A stretch of 64,000 bases of DNA, taken from positions 1 to 64,000 of the forward strand of contig CAJNOJ010000176.1 in NCBI GenBank assembly GCA_905250025.1, read 5' to 3'. The notes beneath the pieces were generated by a model. The model had not been told where the DNA came from, did no database searches, and saw only the letters and a program-made list of their open reading frames with translations. Each line of letters begins with the position of its first letter. Positions within the stretch are counted from its first letter, which is position 1. The stretch is from Adineta ricciae (Eukaryota > Rotifera > Eurotatoria > Adinetida > Adinetidae). Positions 10,814 to 22,281 of this stretch are shown here, in pieces. A program made the translations under genes and the position numbers.

Positions 10814-13800
10814 GTAGAGCTAAAATGTTTCTGTTTAAATGAACAAACATATTGAGCATGTCGTAAATTTTATTTTTAAAGGCATATCTTTAAAAAAAGA
10901 AAGAAGAATATTGAGGTATGTTTTTGTTGAATGGAAGAAGAATTAAAAAAGAATAAATAGTTAAGAGAACATCTTGAATGAATCGGAAAGAAGTGATTCT
11001 CAATGAGAAAAAGAAAATAAACGAATGAAATAATTATTCCTACGCCGTACTTTTCTGACACCAACATACCGAAAAGAACAGCAAATGAAGGTTATATCAT
11101 TCGCGAATAAAAGAGAAAGAAAAGAGAACTGCTTTTCACATGCATTTATGTGAAGATTTATCAGACAAAGGGAAAATTCTCTTTTTTTTTTAATATCAAA
11201 CTGTCATATATTATATTCTTTTTAATTAGAAAATACATATAACGAAGTATTCTTTATGCCATCAGTTAGAATAATTGAGACAGACGAATGAGAAAAAATG
11301 AGAAAAAAAATGATGGTGAATGACTTTTTCTTTATGTAAAGCAAGCTTCATGTTAAACGCCGTAACTAAGATTACCTACGCATGCAAACCATTTTCTAAG
11401 CATGTACTTTTTAAATAGATGTGCGTGCGTTAATGTCATCTTTGAATAGTTCTTTGTGGACTTCCTTCAATCTGAACAAATGAATTGATATGTTCTTATC
11501 TAACTAGTAACGACTCATTAGAAGGAAGTTTTTGTCTTATCTTGCTTGTTGAAAAGAAAAGAAAACGGAAGACGACGACAAGAGATTAAAACAATGTTCT
11601 TTGAGATCATACTTCTCTAAAGCTGATTCGATCACATGATAATAACGGAGTTCTCCTGGCAAAAGAACAGCATAGTTCTGTTTTAATGAAAGACTCTTGT
11701 TTGTTTCGAACAATGTCAGACAATAAAGAAAAATAAATGAATCGATTCGAAGTGAAAAAGAAAACGACGGGAAAATCAGATATGTTTTTGATCTTGATCG
11801 TTAGAAGAAAAATAAATAATATAAAAGCAACAAATGTAATCTCCTGAAAAGATAGAGATGTGTTGATAGATGAGTTGTGGATGATGTGAAATTGATCTGT
11901 CAACTAAATGTTGCCAACAAAGACAGAAAATTGAGTGATATGCACATGTGCGAATGAATGAACCGGCAAATGACAAGTTTTTTCATTAACTTTTCTCTTT
12001 TTTGCGTAAATCTATCGTTGTAGACATGAATATCTATTTAAAGTTGTTTTGTTCATTACTTCCTGTCTCTCCTAGTGAGACGCATTTCACACACTCACGC
12101 GGTCATTGCCTTATCCGTGATGACGTCGAATGAAAATACAAAAGAAAAACAACGTTTTTCTGTCGCGTATCGAAGAAGAGAAGTAACCTTCATTTTAACC
12201 TTGAATGAAAAAAATTGTGAAGACACAAAATCTCTAATTGAAAGTGGAAAGTGTCTGCCACTATTGGAAGGAAAAGAATGAGCGTTGCCAAATGCAAATG
12301 ACGAAGACAATGCCAATGATCAAATTGAATCCCACGGGGAATAAGAATGAAAAGACGCGTATATTGCGAACCTATTCCATTTCGATCGAATATTTGCTTT
12401 TCAAAACATACTAGACCAACGATAATCCTCTCAATTCTGTACAGATGCTCAAATAATAATCCAAAGACATAGAAAAGACATCATGTCATCGATTTATTTA
12501 CTACGTTGACTTCTTCGAAGAAGATGAAGAAGAACAGATGGATAAAGAGATTTCCTCTATTACATCAAACGGCTAACTATTAAGAGATAATCACGTGTAA
12601 TTCTCAAGAGATGCGTTACCCCCAATCAGTTTCTCTTCTGATAGAAGCAAGCAACTAGTCACTATGAACCCAAATAAGGACGAGATGGCATCTAGCGAGA
12701 AAATACACTTTCAGTGCGACTATTTATTTATCTATATATCTATTTTGTCTCGAACGCCTCAAGTTATACCCGATAGAAAAATCAAAACTCAAGAAACAAC
12801 ACATGGGCTAATTAATTTCCTCCCTACCAAAACGAGAAAAAGAAATCAACGATTAAACGAACTAAACTATATCAGTCTCCTATAATAATAACAAACAAAT
12901 GGAGATACTCGACGATTCAAAACACATAGTTGACACATAATTAACCGCATGATTACGTTGTTAAAACAAAAAAAAGAGGAAACTTCCCTTCTCGACCTGT
13001 TCGAATTTATCTGAAAGCGAGTAGAATCTGGGATTGTCCTTTTGAATGCGGATGCAACCAAACTGAAGAAAGCCCCGAACAATAAAAAAAAACAAACTTG
13101 TTCAATTACCAAGTGCTTTCTATTTGTCTCAAGAGAATAAAATACTCTATTTACTGTCTTCATCTAATCAAATTTTTCTTTTTCTCAGAAGAAAAAAATC
13201 TCAGACGAAAATATTTTCTTTTCAAATGAAAATTGGCATCTGTAGTAATTAACTAGTTTGATGAACGTCTCCTAATGTTCTCTTACTTTTCCTGTTTCTA
13301 CTCATAATCATACGTCATTCGACTTGAAAATCCTTTCGCTTCTTTTTTTTTTTAGTAAAAAAAGATTTTTTCTTAATACATTTGTTATACAAAGAAGATT
13401 TAAATTAATCGAAAGAAAGAGAAAAAAAAACATTTCGCAATAGAAAAACTTCATTATTTATTAAAAAACTCACCCGATAAATCTACGCTTTCATTACACT
13501 TGGCTAATCAGCACAAAAGAAGATTCTCTCACACGTACCTTTTCTGCTTTTTAGTCTCTCTTATCACAACAAATACAATCTGATAGGCACACAAGTTACC
13601 CATAATGTTGATTTATCTCTTCCCGATTTTCTCTTCTCCGTCGTAATGTCAATTACATCTAATGATATTACACAATGTACATGAAGAGGATAATTCGAAT
13701 AAGGAAGAACGAAGAGAAAGATTACCATTGAGATTTTGTCACATATACAGAAATTTTCCATTAACTAACTAGTGTCACTCTTCTTTATCTACTTCAAGTC

Positions 13801-15819
13801 AACCCCTTCCAGCCTTTCTTTATCGAACGTTTCTCATTCATCACATCTTAATCTTCAAAGTTATTTCATATCTTTAATCGGAATTATTGACAAAAAGATC
13901 ATCGAAGAAATTCTACTCTATGATCATTTACTTTTGATTGATATACAGGAATCAAAGAATCTTTTTCCGATAAACGGATATAAAGAAAAACATCAACAAA
14001 TAATAATTCTTTTCTTTTCGACTCGTAAGACGCTGAACAAGGAAACTCACGACAAAAAAAAACTTGTCATTGATCGAGTAGTCGGAATATCTCTCCCTTC
14101 TTATTCATATTATCTGTCAAAATGAAGGATATGGAAGTCTGAAGTTGTATTAATATTGTTATTATTGAAGATTTTCTTCTTTGCAAAACAAAACGCGTAA
14201 AAACAACAAAGAAATCCGGATCTCAATTTCGTCTTTTCTTCTTCTCCTGTATTTAGAATAATATTTGCTTTCCTTATTCATTCGTTTATCTTCAATCTGA
14301 GTTGAAAAGACTTTCTAAAGCAGCGCTCTCTTCATGTGTTTACATATCTCGAGACATAGCAATGCCTTGACATTCTATCAGACAAGTAGAAAGGAGAAAA
14401 AAAAACGAAAGATTCTATCAACATTATTCGAATTCTGACATATCTGATTTATGTCTTTATGGAAGATTATGATTTAATAAGAAATATTTGCTTTTGAAAA
14501 TCCCGAGAGATTCCACGATGAATTTAAATATGCAAGGCAATAAAGAAAAGGAAACTGAACGATTTTGTTTCAGTATCTATACCGTGGAAAGGCATTTATG
14601 CAAATGCGATTGCATTCATCGATCCAGTTTCGACAAGGAAGAGGAAAAGGATTGAAAATTAGATTCAGAATTAAGCATCGCTGTGAATCTTTTGTGCAAT
14701 CATTCAAAAGGAAACGTAAACGACGTAACATACATATAAAAAGTTTGTCAATGGTGCGGAGCTTAACTGAAAATGAAAGAATGGATTTGTAGAAGAGAGA
14801 ATCTTTCCTAGACAGACATATTAGTCGGATAAAATAACAGGGAAAATGTATTAACTCGCTTTTCTTCGATCTATTTACCAGTACAGGTCAGAGCTATGAA
14901 AAAAAAGACAATCTGACAATTGATAAAGAATATCGATTCTCAATAGACTCGACATTAGTTTTTCAAGAAAGATATGTATGTTTCCTTTCGGTTGACAAAT
15001 CGATCTCGTTGATCTCCTTCTAGGATATAAAAGAGAGAGAGAGGGAGAGAAGAAAGGAAGTTTTCTATCTGAATGTGAATACTTACGAAACAATCGCTGT
15101 CGTTATTGCATCCTATTGTCGATAAAAGTTCGCGTGTCTGTCTTATGTTTTCTCTTCATTCAATGAGGCATGAGCAACACATTTCCATATCGAAGCTTGC
15201 CAGTCAAGAGTATTATAGAAAGAAAACGCTATTTGCCCGAAATCAACTTAATGATGACATTCGATGGAATAGAATGATAAAAAAAAAAGAAGAGCAAAAG
15301 AGAATATCTTTCTCGAATCATTTTCACGGCTAATTATCTCATATGTAGAGAAGAAAGAAAAGCATCCGCAGATCTGATTAACAATTAGTTGAAGGATTGA
15401 TGAAGTAACGAATTCTTCTGGTTAACGATGCATTGATTTGCGTCGAAATCAACTAACAAGAACTTATGATGTGAAGTCAGACGAAAGTCTATTCGATATT
15501 GTTGATCAAATTTCTTTCCATATCAATATCACTTCCGTTGACAAACGTTATCAGATCGTGTATTTACTCCTATAGATTCATTTCATACTTGTCTGTAGTT
15601 CTTCGAGTAAATCTCTCCAGAGAGACATTGACTTACCTTTGAAGATGTGGATAAATCTGTTTATATATCATCGTTTCGATTGAATAAATAAAGAAATTTC
15701 ATTCTATGATAATAGTATCAATACGTGTGGAAGAATTCGAAACGATACTCAGATGTCTACCATATCATTGTTTGGTGCGATGAGAAAGACAAATAAACAA
15801 TTAATAAACTAGATGAGGA

Positions 15820-15836
15820 AAGAGAGAGAGAGAGAG
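15820..15836. repeat. (GA)n microsatellite
   Basis: A run of AG/GA dinucleotides in the long gene-free stretch; a second, interrupted GA run lies near 15030-15052. Confidence 0.85.
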
Positions 15837-17491
15837 AAAATCTTTTTTATTAGTCGACTTGTCGATTATTATACGCTAACGTTATAGATTAAATTTTTAC
15901 AGGCAACAAATCTTTAATCTCGCGCAATTTAATTACTAAACTTCGATGTCACTGATAATAAGACGATGTATTAAATGTCGACTACACTCGATTACCTGAT
16001 TAGTTGTTAGTAATTAATTTATTTAAGTAAAACATGTCATACAGTGAATGAAACCGACAGATTGCTTTTTGTACTTAAACTGTCTGGCAAGATCATGTTG
16101 TTCGACTGATGTGAAACATAAAACCGAAATTGAATTATCTAATATTTCTCGACGTGATCAACTTATATCTTTTAACAGTCGAAACACATTTTCTCTTCAA
16201 TCATTCAACATCCAAACCTCACAGACATGTGGGCGATACACATAACACACATTTCAATGTCATCATACCTTCTACTCTTAATCATTTCTTTCCATCGCGT
16301 GCTCTTACACGTAAGACTTATGTCATTAATTATCAAATCTAACTAATCGAACTTACTAATAAAACAATCTCTAAAAATAAATTTTGTGAAGGCGATCGAG
16401 CAAATTAAAGAGGAAATCTTCGGTCTACGGAAGATAAAAGATCTTCATATTTAATCATTCATGTCAGATATAATCAAGTGAACAATCTCTCAATTGCAAA
16501 CATTCGTTAATAACCATCGATTTTCTTCGTCATAAAGCATACTAATGAAATTCAATCAATCAAATTATGAAGAAGATTTGTCATCTAATTAATTTTGCTT
16601 TCTTCTGTCGGAGATTTTCAAGAGCGAAGAGACGAAAAGGACGCGAACAATAATCATATCAACGATGACTCTTTTTTTTGTAATTTCTTGTAAAAGGATT
16701 TGTTTCATTTTAAATATTTCAATCCCATCGTCTATCACTGATAACATCATAGTTTAAATATAAATATTGACACATAAACTCAATAGAGAAAAACCTGACG
16801 AAGAAACCCACATGAATCCGCCCACCATTGTATTGCGTAAATGAAAATTGGCTAACTCATTTAAGTAATACGATCCGAGAATTCAATTAAGAGAGCAAAA
16901 GTCAATAATTCACGTTTGCCTTTATTACCTTAACAATAAATTTTCTTCGGTAAATGTCACGTGAAGCACATATGAATTTATCTTTTTTTTTTTGACAAGA
17001 CTTCTGGTATCATCTAACGATTATTATCTTGATTTTTTTCCAGTCTCGATTGTCTTCGTGATCAACTTCAAATGTACAGCTGTTTCTCCGCTGAATGAAA
17101 AAACAAAATCACATTTATTGTATACAAGTGTAGACATCGAGTTAGGGAGAAGAAGAAGAAAAAAGTACGAAGGGCAATAAGAAGACCAAACTATTCGTTC
17201 TATCACAATTATTAACCAATCGAACGAACAAATGTCTATACAATACGTGTGTATGAAACGAAATAGAAAGCGAAGGAAAATGAGAGTGAGAAGGGAGAAA
17301 ACCGAAAGACGAGAGAAAAATGAAGAACGCGTTGGTGTACTATATTGTTGTATGGCGTTTTTTTTTGTTTGTCTTCAAACAGCAGTACTAGACATAAGTT
17401 TCAATCAGATTTGATTTTCAAACACAGGTGATCAAATTGACAAGACGACGAAGACTGATAAGATTATATCTTTCCTTCGTCTTATTTTTAT

Positions 17492-17502
17492 GTCCTTTTT
17501 AG
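17492..17502 (+). promoter_or_regulatory. Candidate splice acceptor in the 5' UTR of the IP3-kinase gene
   Basis: A T-tract ending in AG sits 7 nt before the start codon at 17510. It could be the 3' end of a 5'-UTR intron or a spliced-leader trans-splice site, which rotifers are known to use. Seen only as a consensus match. Confidence 0.4.
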
Positions 17503-17509
17503 ATAAATT

Positions 17510-19360
17510 ATGCATTCGTCCGATGATGATAACAACAATAATTCTCTTCGCAATGTCCTTTTTGATGCTGCTGTACAATTAAGTGTACCGACAGTGACAT
17601 CAACAGCTTCAGCAGCAACAAAATTGCGCGCAAACTCGGCCACAGCAGAAACACTCTTAATTCCTTCACGGTCACGGTCTACTTCAAGTAAATCAAGATG
17701 TAGTCTGTCATCGAAGTCGACCTATTTTCGTCGGAATACAGCTCAGAAAAGCGCCAAAGTTGTACGCGATGTTGCAACACAATCGTCACCCATTTTAACT
17801 GTCGAAAAGGGCGCAAATGAACAATCAGATTTAATCTTAGATAGTAATAACAATCCGACGAAAACTTCATCTATATCGAGTACATCGAAAGAGTATTTGT
17901 CTGTTCCACGCGATGAACATCGTCGATCATCGCCAAGTTCTTCTCCTACACGACACAAACAATCGTTTAAACATACCTTACTTGGACTTTGGCAAGGTTT
18001 AAATAATGACGAAGTTCGTTCAGCGGCTTCATCACCAATCGACTCGAAAAATTTTGATGATCGCGTTCGAATTGTAAGAAGCAGTTCCTCAACAAAATCT
18101 TTTCTCCAAAAACCTTCTCTGTAGAGTTCGCCACGATGGAAAGCGTTTTCTAAAGTCGTTACTTCTCTACTAACATTTACTAGAACAAAAAAAGGACGAT
18201 ATGAATGGATTCAATTAGTTGGTCATCCAGGTAAGAAACGTTTTTACGTATAAATTTTTCGACTATGGTGTTCGGTTATTTTGAAAAGGAACGTTTAAGG
18301 AAGGTTTTCATGATGGTTATATTCTTAAAGAGTTATGTGAATACGAACGATATTGTTGTGAAGTACTTCAGAGTGATCGTTTAAAACATTTTGTTCCCAA
18401 ATACAATGGAACTGTTAAAGACGAAGAAGGAAAATGTAAGAAGAACGAAATCGATACAAATCGTTCCATTGTTTCATTTACCTTTCAGCTTATATTGAAA
18501 TTGAAGATTTATTAGCACCGTTTAATGATCCATGTATCATGGATTGTAAAATTGGCGTGCGAACTTATCTGGAAGAGGATTTAGAAAAATCAGAACGCGA
18601 TCCTGTACCGAGAGCTGTAAGATAAACATGATATATTTTTCCATTTGAATAATTGTGTTTAGGATTTGTATGAAAAAATGATTGCAATCGATTCAAGTGC
18701 GCCAACTGAAGAAGAACATGACGAGAAGAAAATTCTGAAACCACGTTATATGATCTGGCGTGAAACATTGAGTTCCAGTCAAGAATTAGGCTTTCGTATC
18801 GAAGCAATCAAAGTAGATACAAATTTATTTCGTTATTTCTCGCTCATTTCATGTATATAGAAATCTCGTGGATTGATGTCCAAGGAATTCCAGCGAATAA
18901 AATATCGCGAAGACGTACGAAAGCAAATAATGGAATTTCTCGCCAATTCGGTCCCACGCGCTGTAAGAACAGCCAAACATTCTGCTTTTATTCTCATTCA
19001 TAATCCATTTTAGACTCGATATCTGAATCGTTTACTCGAACTACGTTCGACATGTCTTCGTTCGAAATTCTTCGAAACACATGAGGTTTGTTGTTCATAT
19101 ATACATTCCATTGACCTTTCTTCTCCTTTGAAAAGTTAATTGGTTCATCGTTATTATTTGTTCATGATGCCAATCGTGCTTCATTATGGATGATCGATTT
19201 CGGTAAAACGCGAAAATTATCTTCCGACATTCACATCACTCATTCTCAAGCGTGGCAACGTGGTACACATGAAGATGGTTATCTAATTGGTATAGATAAT
19301 CTCATATTACTTTTCCAAGACATTATTGATGAATTGACATCAGGTTCTGTTTCGAATTAG
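17510..19360 (+). CDS. Inositol-trisphosphate 3-kinase (ITPKA/B/C type)
   Basis: Eight exons: 17510-18073, 18125-18230, 18289-18435, 18489-18616, 18663-18812, 18861-18962, 19014-19085 and 19136-19360; 1494 nt, 497 aa. The N-terminal 190 residues are Ser/Thr-rich and probably disordered. The catalytic domain begins at [10 protein letters not shown] and shows QLVGHPGTFKEG, the inositol-phosphate-kinase signature [12 protein letters not shown] (PxxxDxKxG type), [43 protein letters not shown] (metal-binding Asp) and [12 protein letters not shown]. The enzyme phosphorylates Ins(1,4,5)P3 to Ins(1,3,4,5)P4 in the cytosol, ending IP3 calcium signalling; the EEEH insertion and RETLSSS block favour IP3 3-kinase over IPMK or IP6K. 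The first intron (18074-18124) is 51 nt, a multiple of three, and holds the in-frame TAG that would otherwise end the frame. Confidence 0.95.
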
Positions 19361-20622
19361 AATTCGATCGAGACGTTTTTTCGGTTTTCTTCCTGTTTGT
19401 ATATAGAAAAAGAATTTTTTTTTTGTATATGACTTTATCTGGTGATAACGATTCGAATATGAACGTTCTTTTATTCCTACAGGAAGAAAACTTCTTCAGA
19501 GGAAAACTTGTCTTTTTCTCCTTCGATTCATTCTAATGAATGAGTCAGTCTCTCTGTTTTTGTGTTTGTTCAATTAATATTATTTTTGAGATAACTTTTA
19601 ACAAGACTGATAAAAGAAAAAAATCACGCACACTCTATCTTGTCTATCGTTTTTGGTCATCAAATACATTTTTTTATGTCGAAATATTATCCTTACTCAT
19701 GCAGAAAAAAAGTCATTTATTGAATAAACAATTGATGATTGCTTCGAATGAAAGGAGATACTTGGATGTCATTAATGTGTTTTGTGACAAGTCGAAACAG
19801 AGAAAAAAAGGTTATTATACGTTTATTTTGCTTTCGATCAATAATGACGTTTGTGGTCTAATCATAACACCTCAAAATATTTATTCTATTGATAAAACAA
19901 ATGCGAAATCTGAAATAATATTGTTTATCTAACGAATAATTCAGCAGAAAATAACGAATGACGAACGGGAATGTTCTACGATAATTAGGATTAAGCAAAT
20001 ATTGGTTTTTAGTGAATCATTGTCGACGTAATCATGATTTTTTCTTATGACGAAATACTTTTGTCATTGAAAAACAAAGATACGAATAGACAATCCAGTA
20101 AAATCACGAGAAAGTGTTTTGCCGTTATAAAACGTAACAAAAATGCACTAATGCAGAGAACATTAACATAGTTCCTGCGTAAAAAGAGGTCATAAAGTGA
20201 ACTTTTTTCGATTCGGAGAAAGAATGAAAAGTGATTGATGATTTACTATTGATATCGAACGGTACTTTTGAAAAACAAGTTTTGAATTGTTTTACACTTG
20301 TAAATCTTTATTAAATATTGACGTTTAGTTTGCAAGATGAAGATTCTCGACTGATAAGTGAGTTGTTTCGTTTTTTTTTTATGAAGACCTTCACATTGCA
20401 CATAAACTTGTTTCGCGTCTTTGCCTTGAGAAGATTAAAAGACGCGAAAATCGCGATGCGCACAATGCCATTTCATGGATAACTTCCAATAACATTTCAC
20501 CAGATCGGCATTTGAAACAATGTTTTGGCGAGAAAGGCGTGTAATTGTTTCATTTAACATACTCTATCATTGATTATTATCATCTTATGTCTTTGTAAAG
20601 TCCTTTTTGCCAAATCGAAAGC
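19361..20622. other. Intergenic region between IP3 kinase and carbonic anhydrase
   Basis: 1262 bp, AT-rich. An open stretch at 19540-19932 (plus) encodes a low-complexity peptide rich in Ile, Lys and Asn without any domain, and is judged non-coding. No RNA gene recognised. Confidence 0.5.
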
Positions 20623-21573
20623 ATGTTTCGGACATTTTTATTTTACTTCCTATTCTTTTTCTTCTCGTTTATACAACTTTCAAATTTACAAACAGTTTCG
20701 CCATTAGAACATGAATGGGATTATGCTCGAGAAGGACCGGATACTTGGCTTCATCGGTATGAATCGTGTGAAGGTGACGCTCAATCTCCAATCAACATCC
20801 GAACATCACAGGTGAAGTTCGATCCAAAACTCACTTCACCGTTAGTTTTCAATGGTTACAATACGAATTCAACTTTATTAGTTTGGAATTTTACTCATAA
20901 TGGACATACAATCGTTGCGTATCCACCACCGTTAGCTCGTTTATCAATGAGTGGAGGTGGTTTGCTAACTGAATACTATTTAATACAGTTTCATTTCCAT
21001 TGGGGTTACAACGCTTTCCAAGGCTCGGAACATACAATTAATGAGCAAAAATTTCCACTTGAAGTTCATTTTGTACATCGAGCAGCATTTACAAATTCTT
21101 ATGCTGTTCTCGGTATTCTGTTCGAGCGTCAAAGGGATGATAATCCATATTTATATGAGTTACTCTCGATTCTTAATCGAACTGTGAACAGTTCGGTTGC
21201 AATTGAACAACAACTGAATTTGTCTCGCATCATTCCAACAGCATCGCCACCGAAGTTTTATCGTTACAATGGTTCACTTACAACTCCACCATGTACAGAA
21301 GGTGTTATATGGACGATACTGAAACGACCGGTGTCAATTTCTGAATATCAACTTCGTGCATTGCTGAGTAATGCTATTCCATTTAATTTCCGACCGCCAC
21401 AAAAATTACATTCCCGAAAAGTTTACGCGAATTTTCAAGGAGACGATCATGAAGGTGCTGAAGAAGGAGAAGGTGAAGGTCATGGCGGACATCATTCTTC
21501 AGCATCAGCATGCATCGGTGAATTTGTTCTCATATTTATCAGTCTACTAGTTTATTTTTTTCGGATACAGTAA
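20623..21573 (+). CDS. Alpha-carbonic anhydrase, secreted and probably GPI-anchored
   Basis: Uninterrupted 316-aa frame. A signal peptide (MFRTFLFYFLFFFFSFIQL) is followed by the alpha-CA domain: EGDAQSPINI, then the proton-shuttle His region NGHTIVAYP. The first two zinc ligands lie in QFHFHWG, and the third in EVHFVH. AVLGILFE and the active-site SLTTPPCTEGVIW complete the domain, so all three zinc-binding His, the gatekeeper Thr and the shuttle His are present. The enzyme should interconvert CO2 and bicarbonate outside the cell. After an acidic Gly/Glu/His linker the protein ends in a hydrophobic segment (FVLIFISLLVYFF) after a Ser/Ala/Cys patch, like the GPI signal of CA4/CA15. It has no introns, unlike almost all neighbours. 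Confidence 0.96.
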   Translation: MFRTFLFYFLFFFFSFIQLSNLQTVSPLEHEWDYAREGPDTWLHRYESCEGDAQSPINIRTSQVKFDPKLTSPLVFNGYNTNSTLLVWNFTHNGHTIVAYPPPLARLSMSGGGLLTEYYLIQFHFHWGYNAFQGSEHTINEQKFPLEVHFVHRAAFTNSYAVLGILFERQRDDNPYLYELLSILNRTVNSSVAIEQQLNLSRIIPTASPPKFYRYNGSLTTPPCTEGVIWTILKRPVSISEYQLRALLSNAIPFNFRPPQKLHSRKVYANFQGDDHEGAEEGEGEGHGGHHSSASACIGEFVLIFISLLVYFFRIQ

Positions 21574-22281
21574 CAAATTTTTCAAACGTAATTCAGGTTT
21601 ACAATTCCAGATACGTTCAAATATTGATTTTTCTAGAATAATTTTCTATCCCAATTAGTATGTAGCTTTGTGAAATCTTGATAAATATCAATAGTCGTGC
21701 TCCATTTTTGTTCTGAATAAAATCGATTGCAGAATAGACGAAGAGTTCTATTGTATTATTTCTTGTAATAAGTCACAAAAGTGCAAATGTCAATAACACT
21801 CTTGTCTGATCTCGCTTGATGCTATTGATAAAGATCTGTATTATAATGTCCTTTAAGTGATAATTACTCTTGAAAGTTCTCGATTCTTCGTTTTTGATTC
21901 CAGGAAAATAAACACGAATGTTTTCTTGTTTTGTAATACTTTGTGACAGGCGCATCAGTAGCATCTGTTCGGTTGTTCTCGTACCTCGATATTATCGAGG
22001 CTTCGCTATTTCATCTGGCAATTACAATTTTGTCGTTAGTTTCAATCGCCTGGTTATTTAGGGATATTGGCCTCGACCTTTTCGATTGAAACGTGTGTAG
22101 CCAGATACATTTAACATTAACACTTCTATATTTGTCTCATCTCTGCTTATCCGACTTTCTTTTTCTCTCTCTCTCTCCCTCTTGTCTCTCCAACGGAACG
22201 TCCTTTCAGTCTGCTATATCATTTACTCCGTCTGACGAACACAGGATACACTGACTTTTCTCGGTCGTTAAAAAGGCAATC
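21574..22281. other. Intergenic region, carbonic anhydrase 3' UTR and fibrinogen-gene promoter
   Basis: 708 bp. It holds a polyadenylation signal at 21716-21721 for the carbonic anhydrase and a CT-rich tract at about 22153-22186, roughly 100 bp before the fibrinogen start codon, which may be part of the promoter or 5' UTR. Confidence 0.5.
21716..21721 (+). terminator. Polyadenylation signal AATAAA of carbonic anhydrase
   Basis: Canonical hexamer about 145 nt downstream of the stop codon. Confidence 0.55.

Larger units (their letters stand above)
10814..17502. other. 6.7-kb gene-free stretch between GPCR and IP3-kinase 5' ends
   Basis: No exon chain, transposon protein, RNA gene or tandem array was recognised here on either strand. 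Open stretches (for example 13772-14125 plus, 12867-13163 minus) are short, low-complexity and lack family motifs. The DNA is AT-rich, full of purine and pyrimidine tracts, with GA microsatellites near 15030-15052 and 15820-15836 and a 14-bp palindrome at 12510-12523. It lies between two divergently transcribed genes, so promoters, untranslated first exons of the kinase gene or distal regulatory elements are the likely content. Confidence 0.5.

Noticed and set aside
12510-12523. 14-bp palindrome CTTCTTCGAAGAAG, considered as a heat-shock element
   Set aside because: The TTC/GAA spacing does not match the heat-shock consensus and a single palindrome in 6.7 kb is not compelling.
13772-14125. 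117-codon plus-strand frame in the gene-free stretch
   Set aside because: Low-complexity Ser/Leu/Ile/Lys composition, no domain, no neighbouring exons with matching phase; expected by chance in AT-rich DNA.
18122-18124. In-frame TAG after the Ser-rich N-terminus of the IP3 kinase, suggesting two separate genes or a nonsense allele
   Set aside because: A GT-AG pair (18074-18124) gives a 51-nt intron that removes it and keeps the frame into the kinase domain.
19540-19932. 130-codon frame downstream of the IP3 kinase
   Set aside because: No recognisable family; composition resembles translated spacer.
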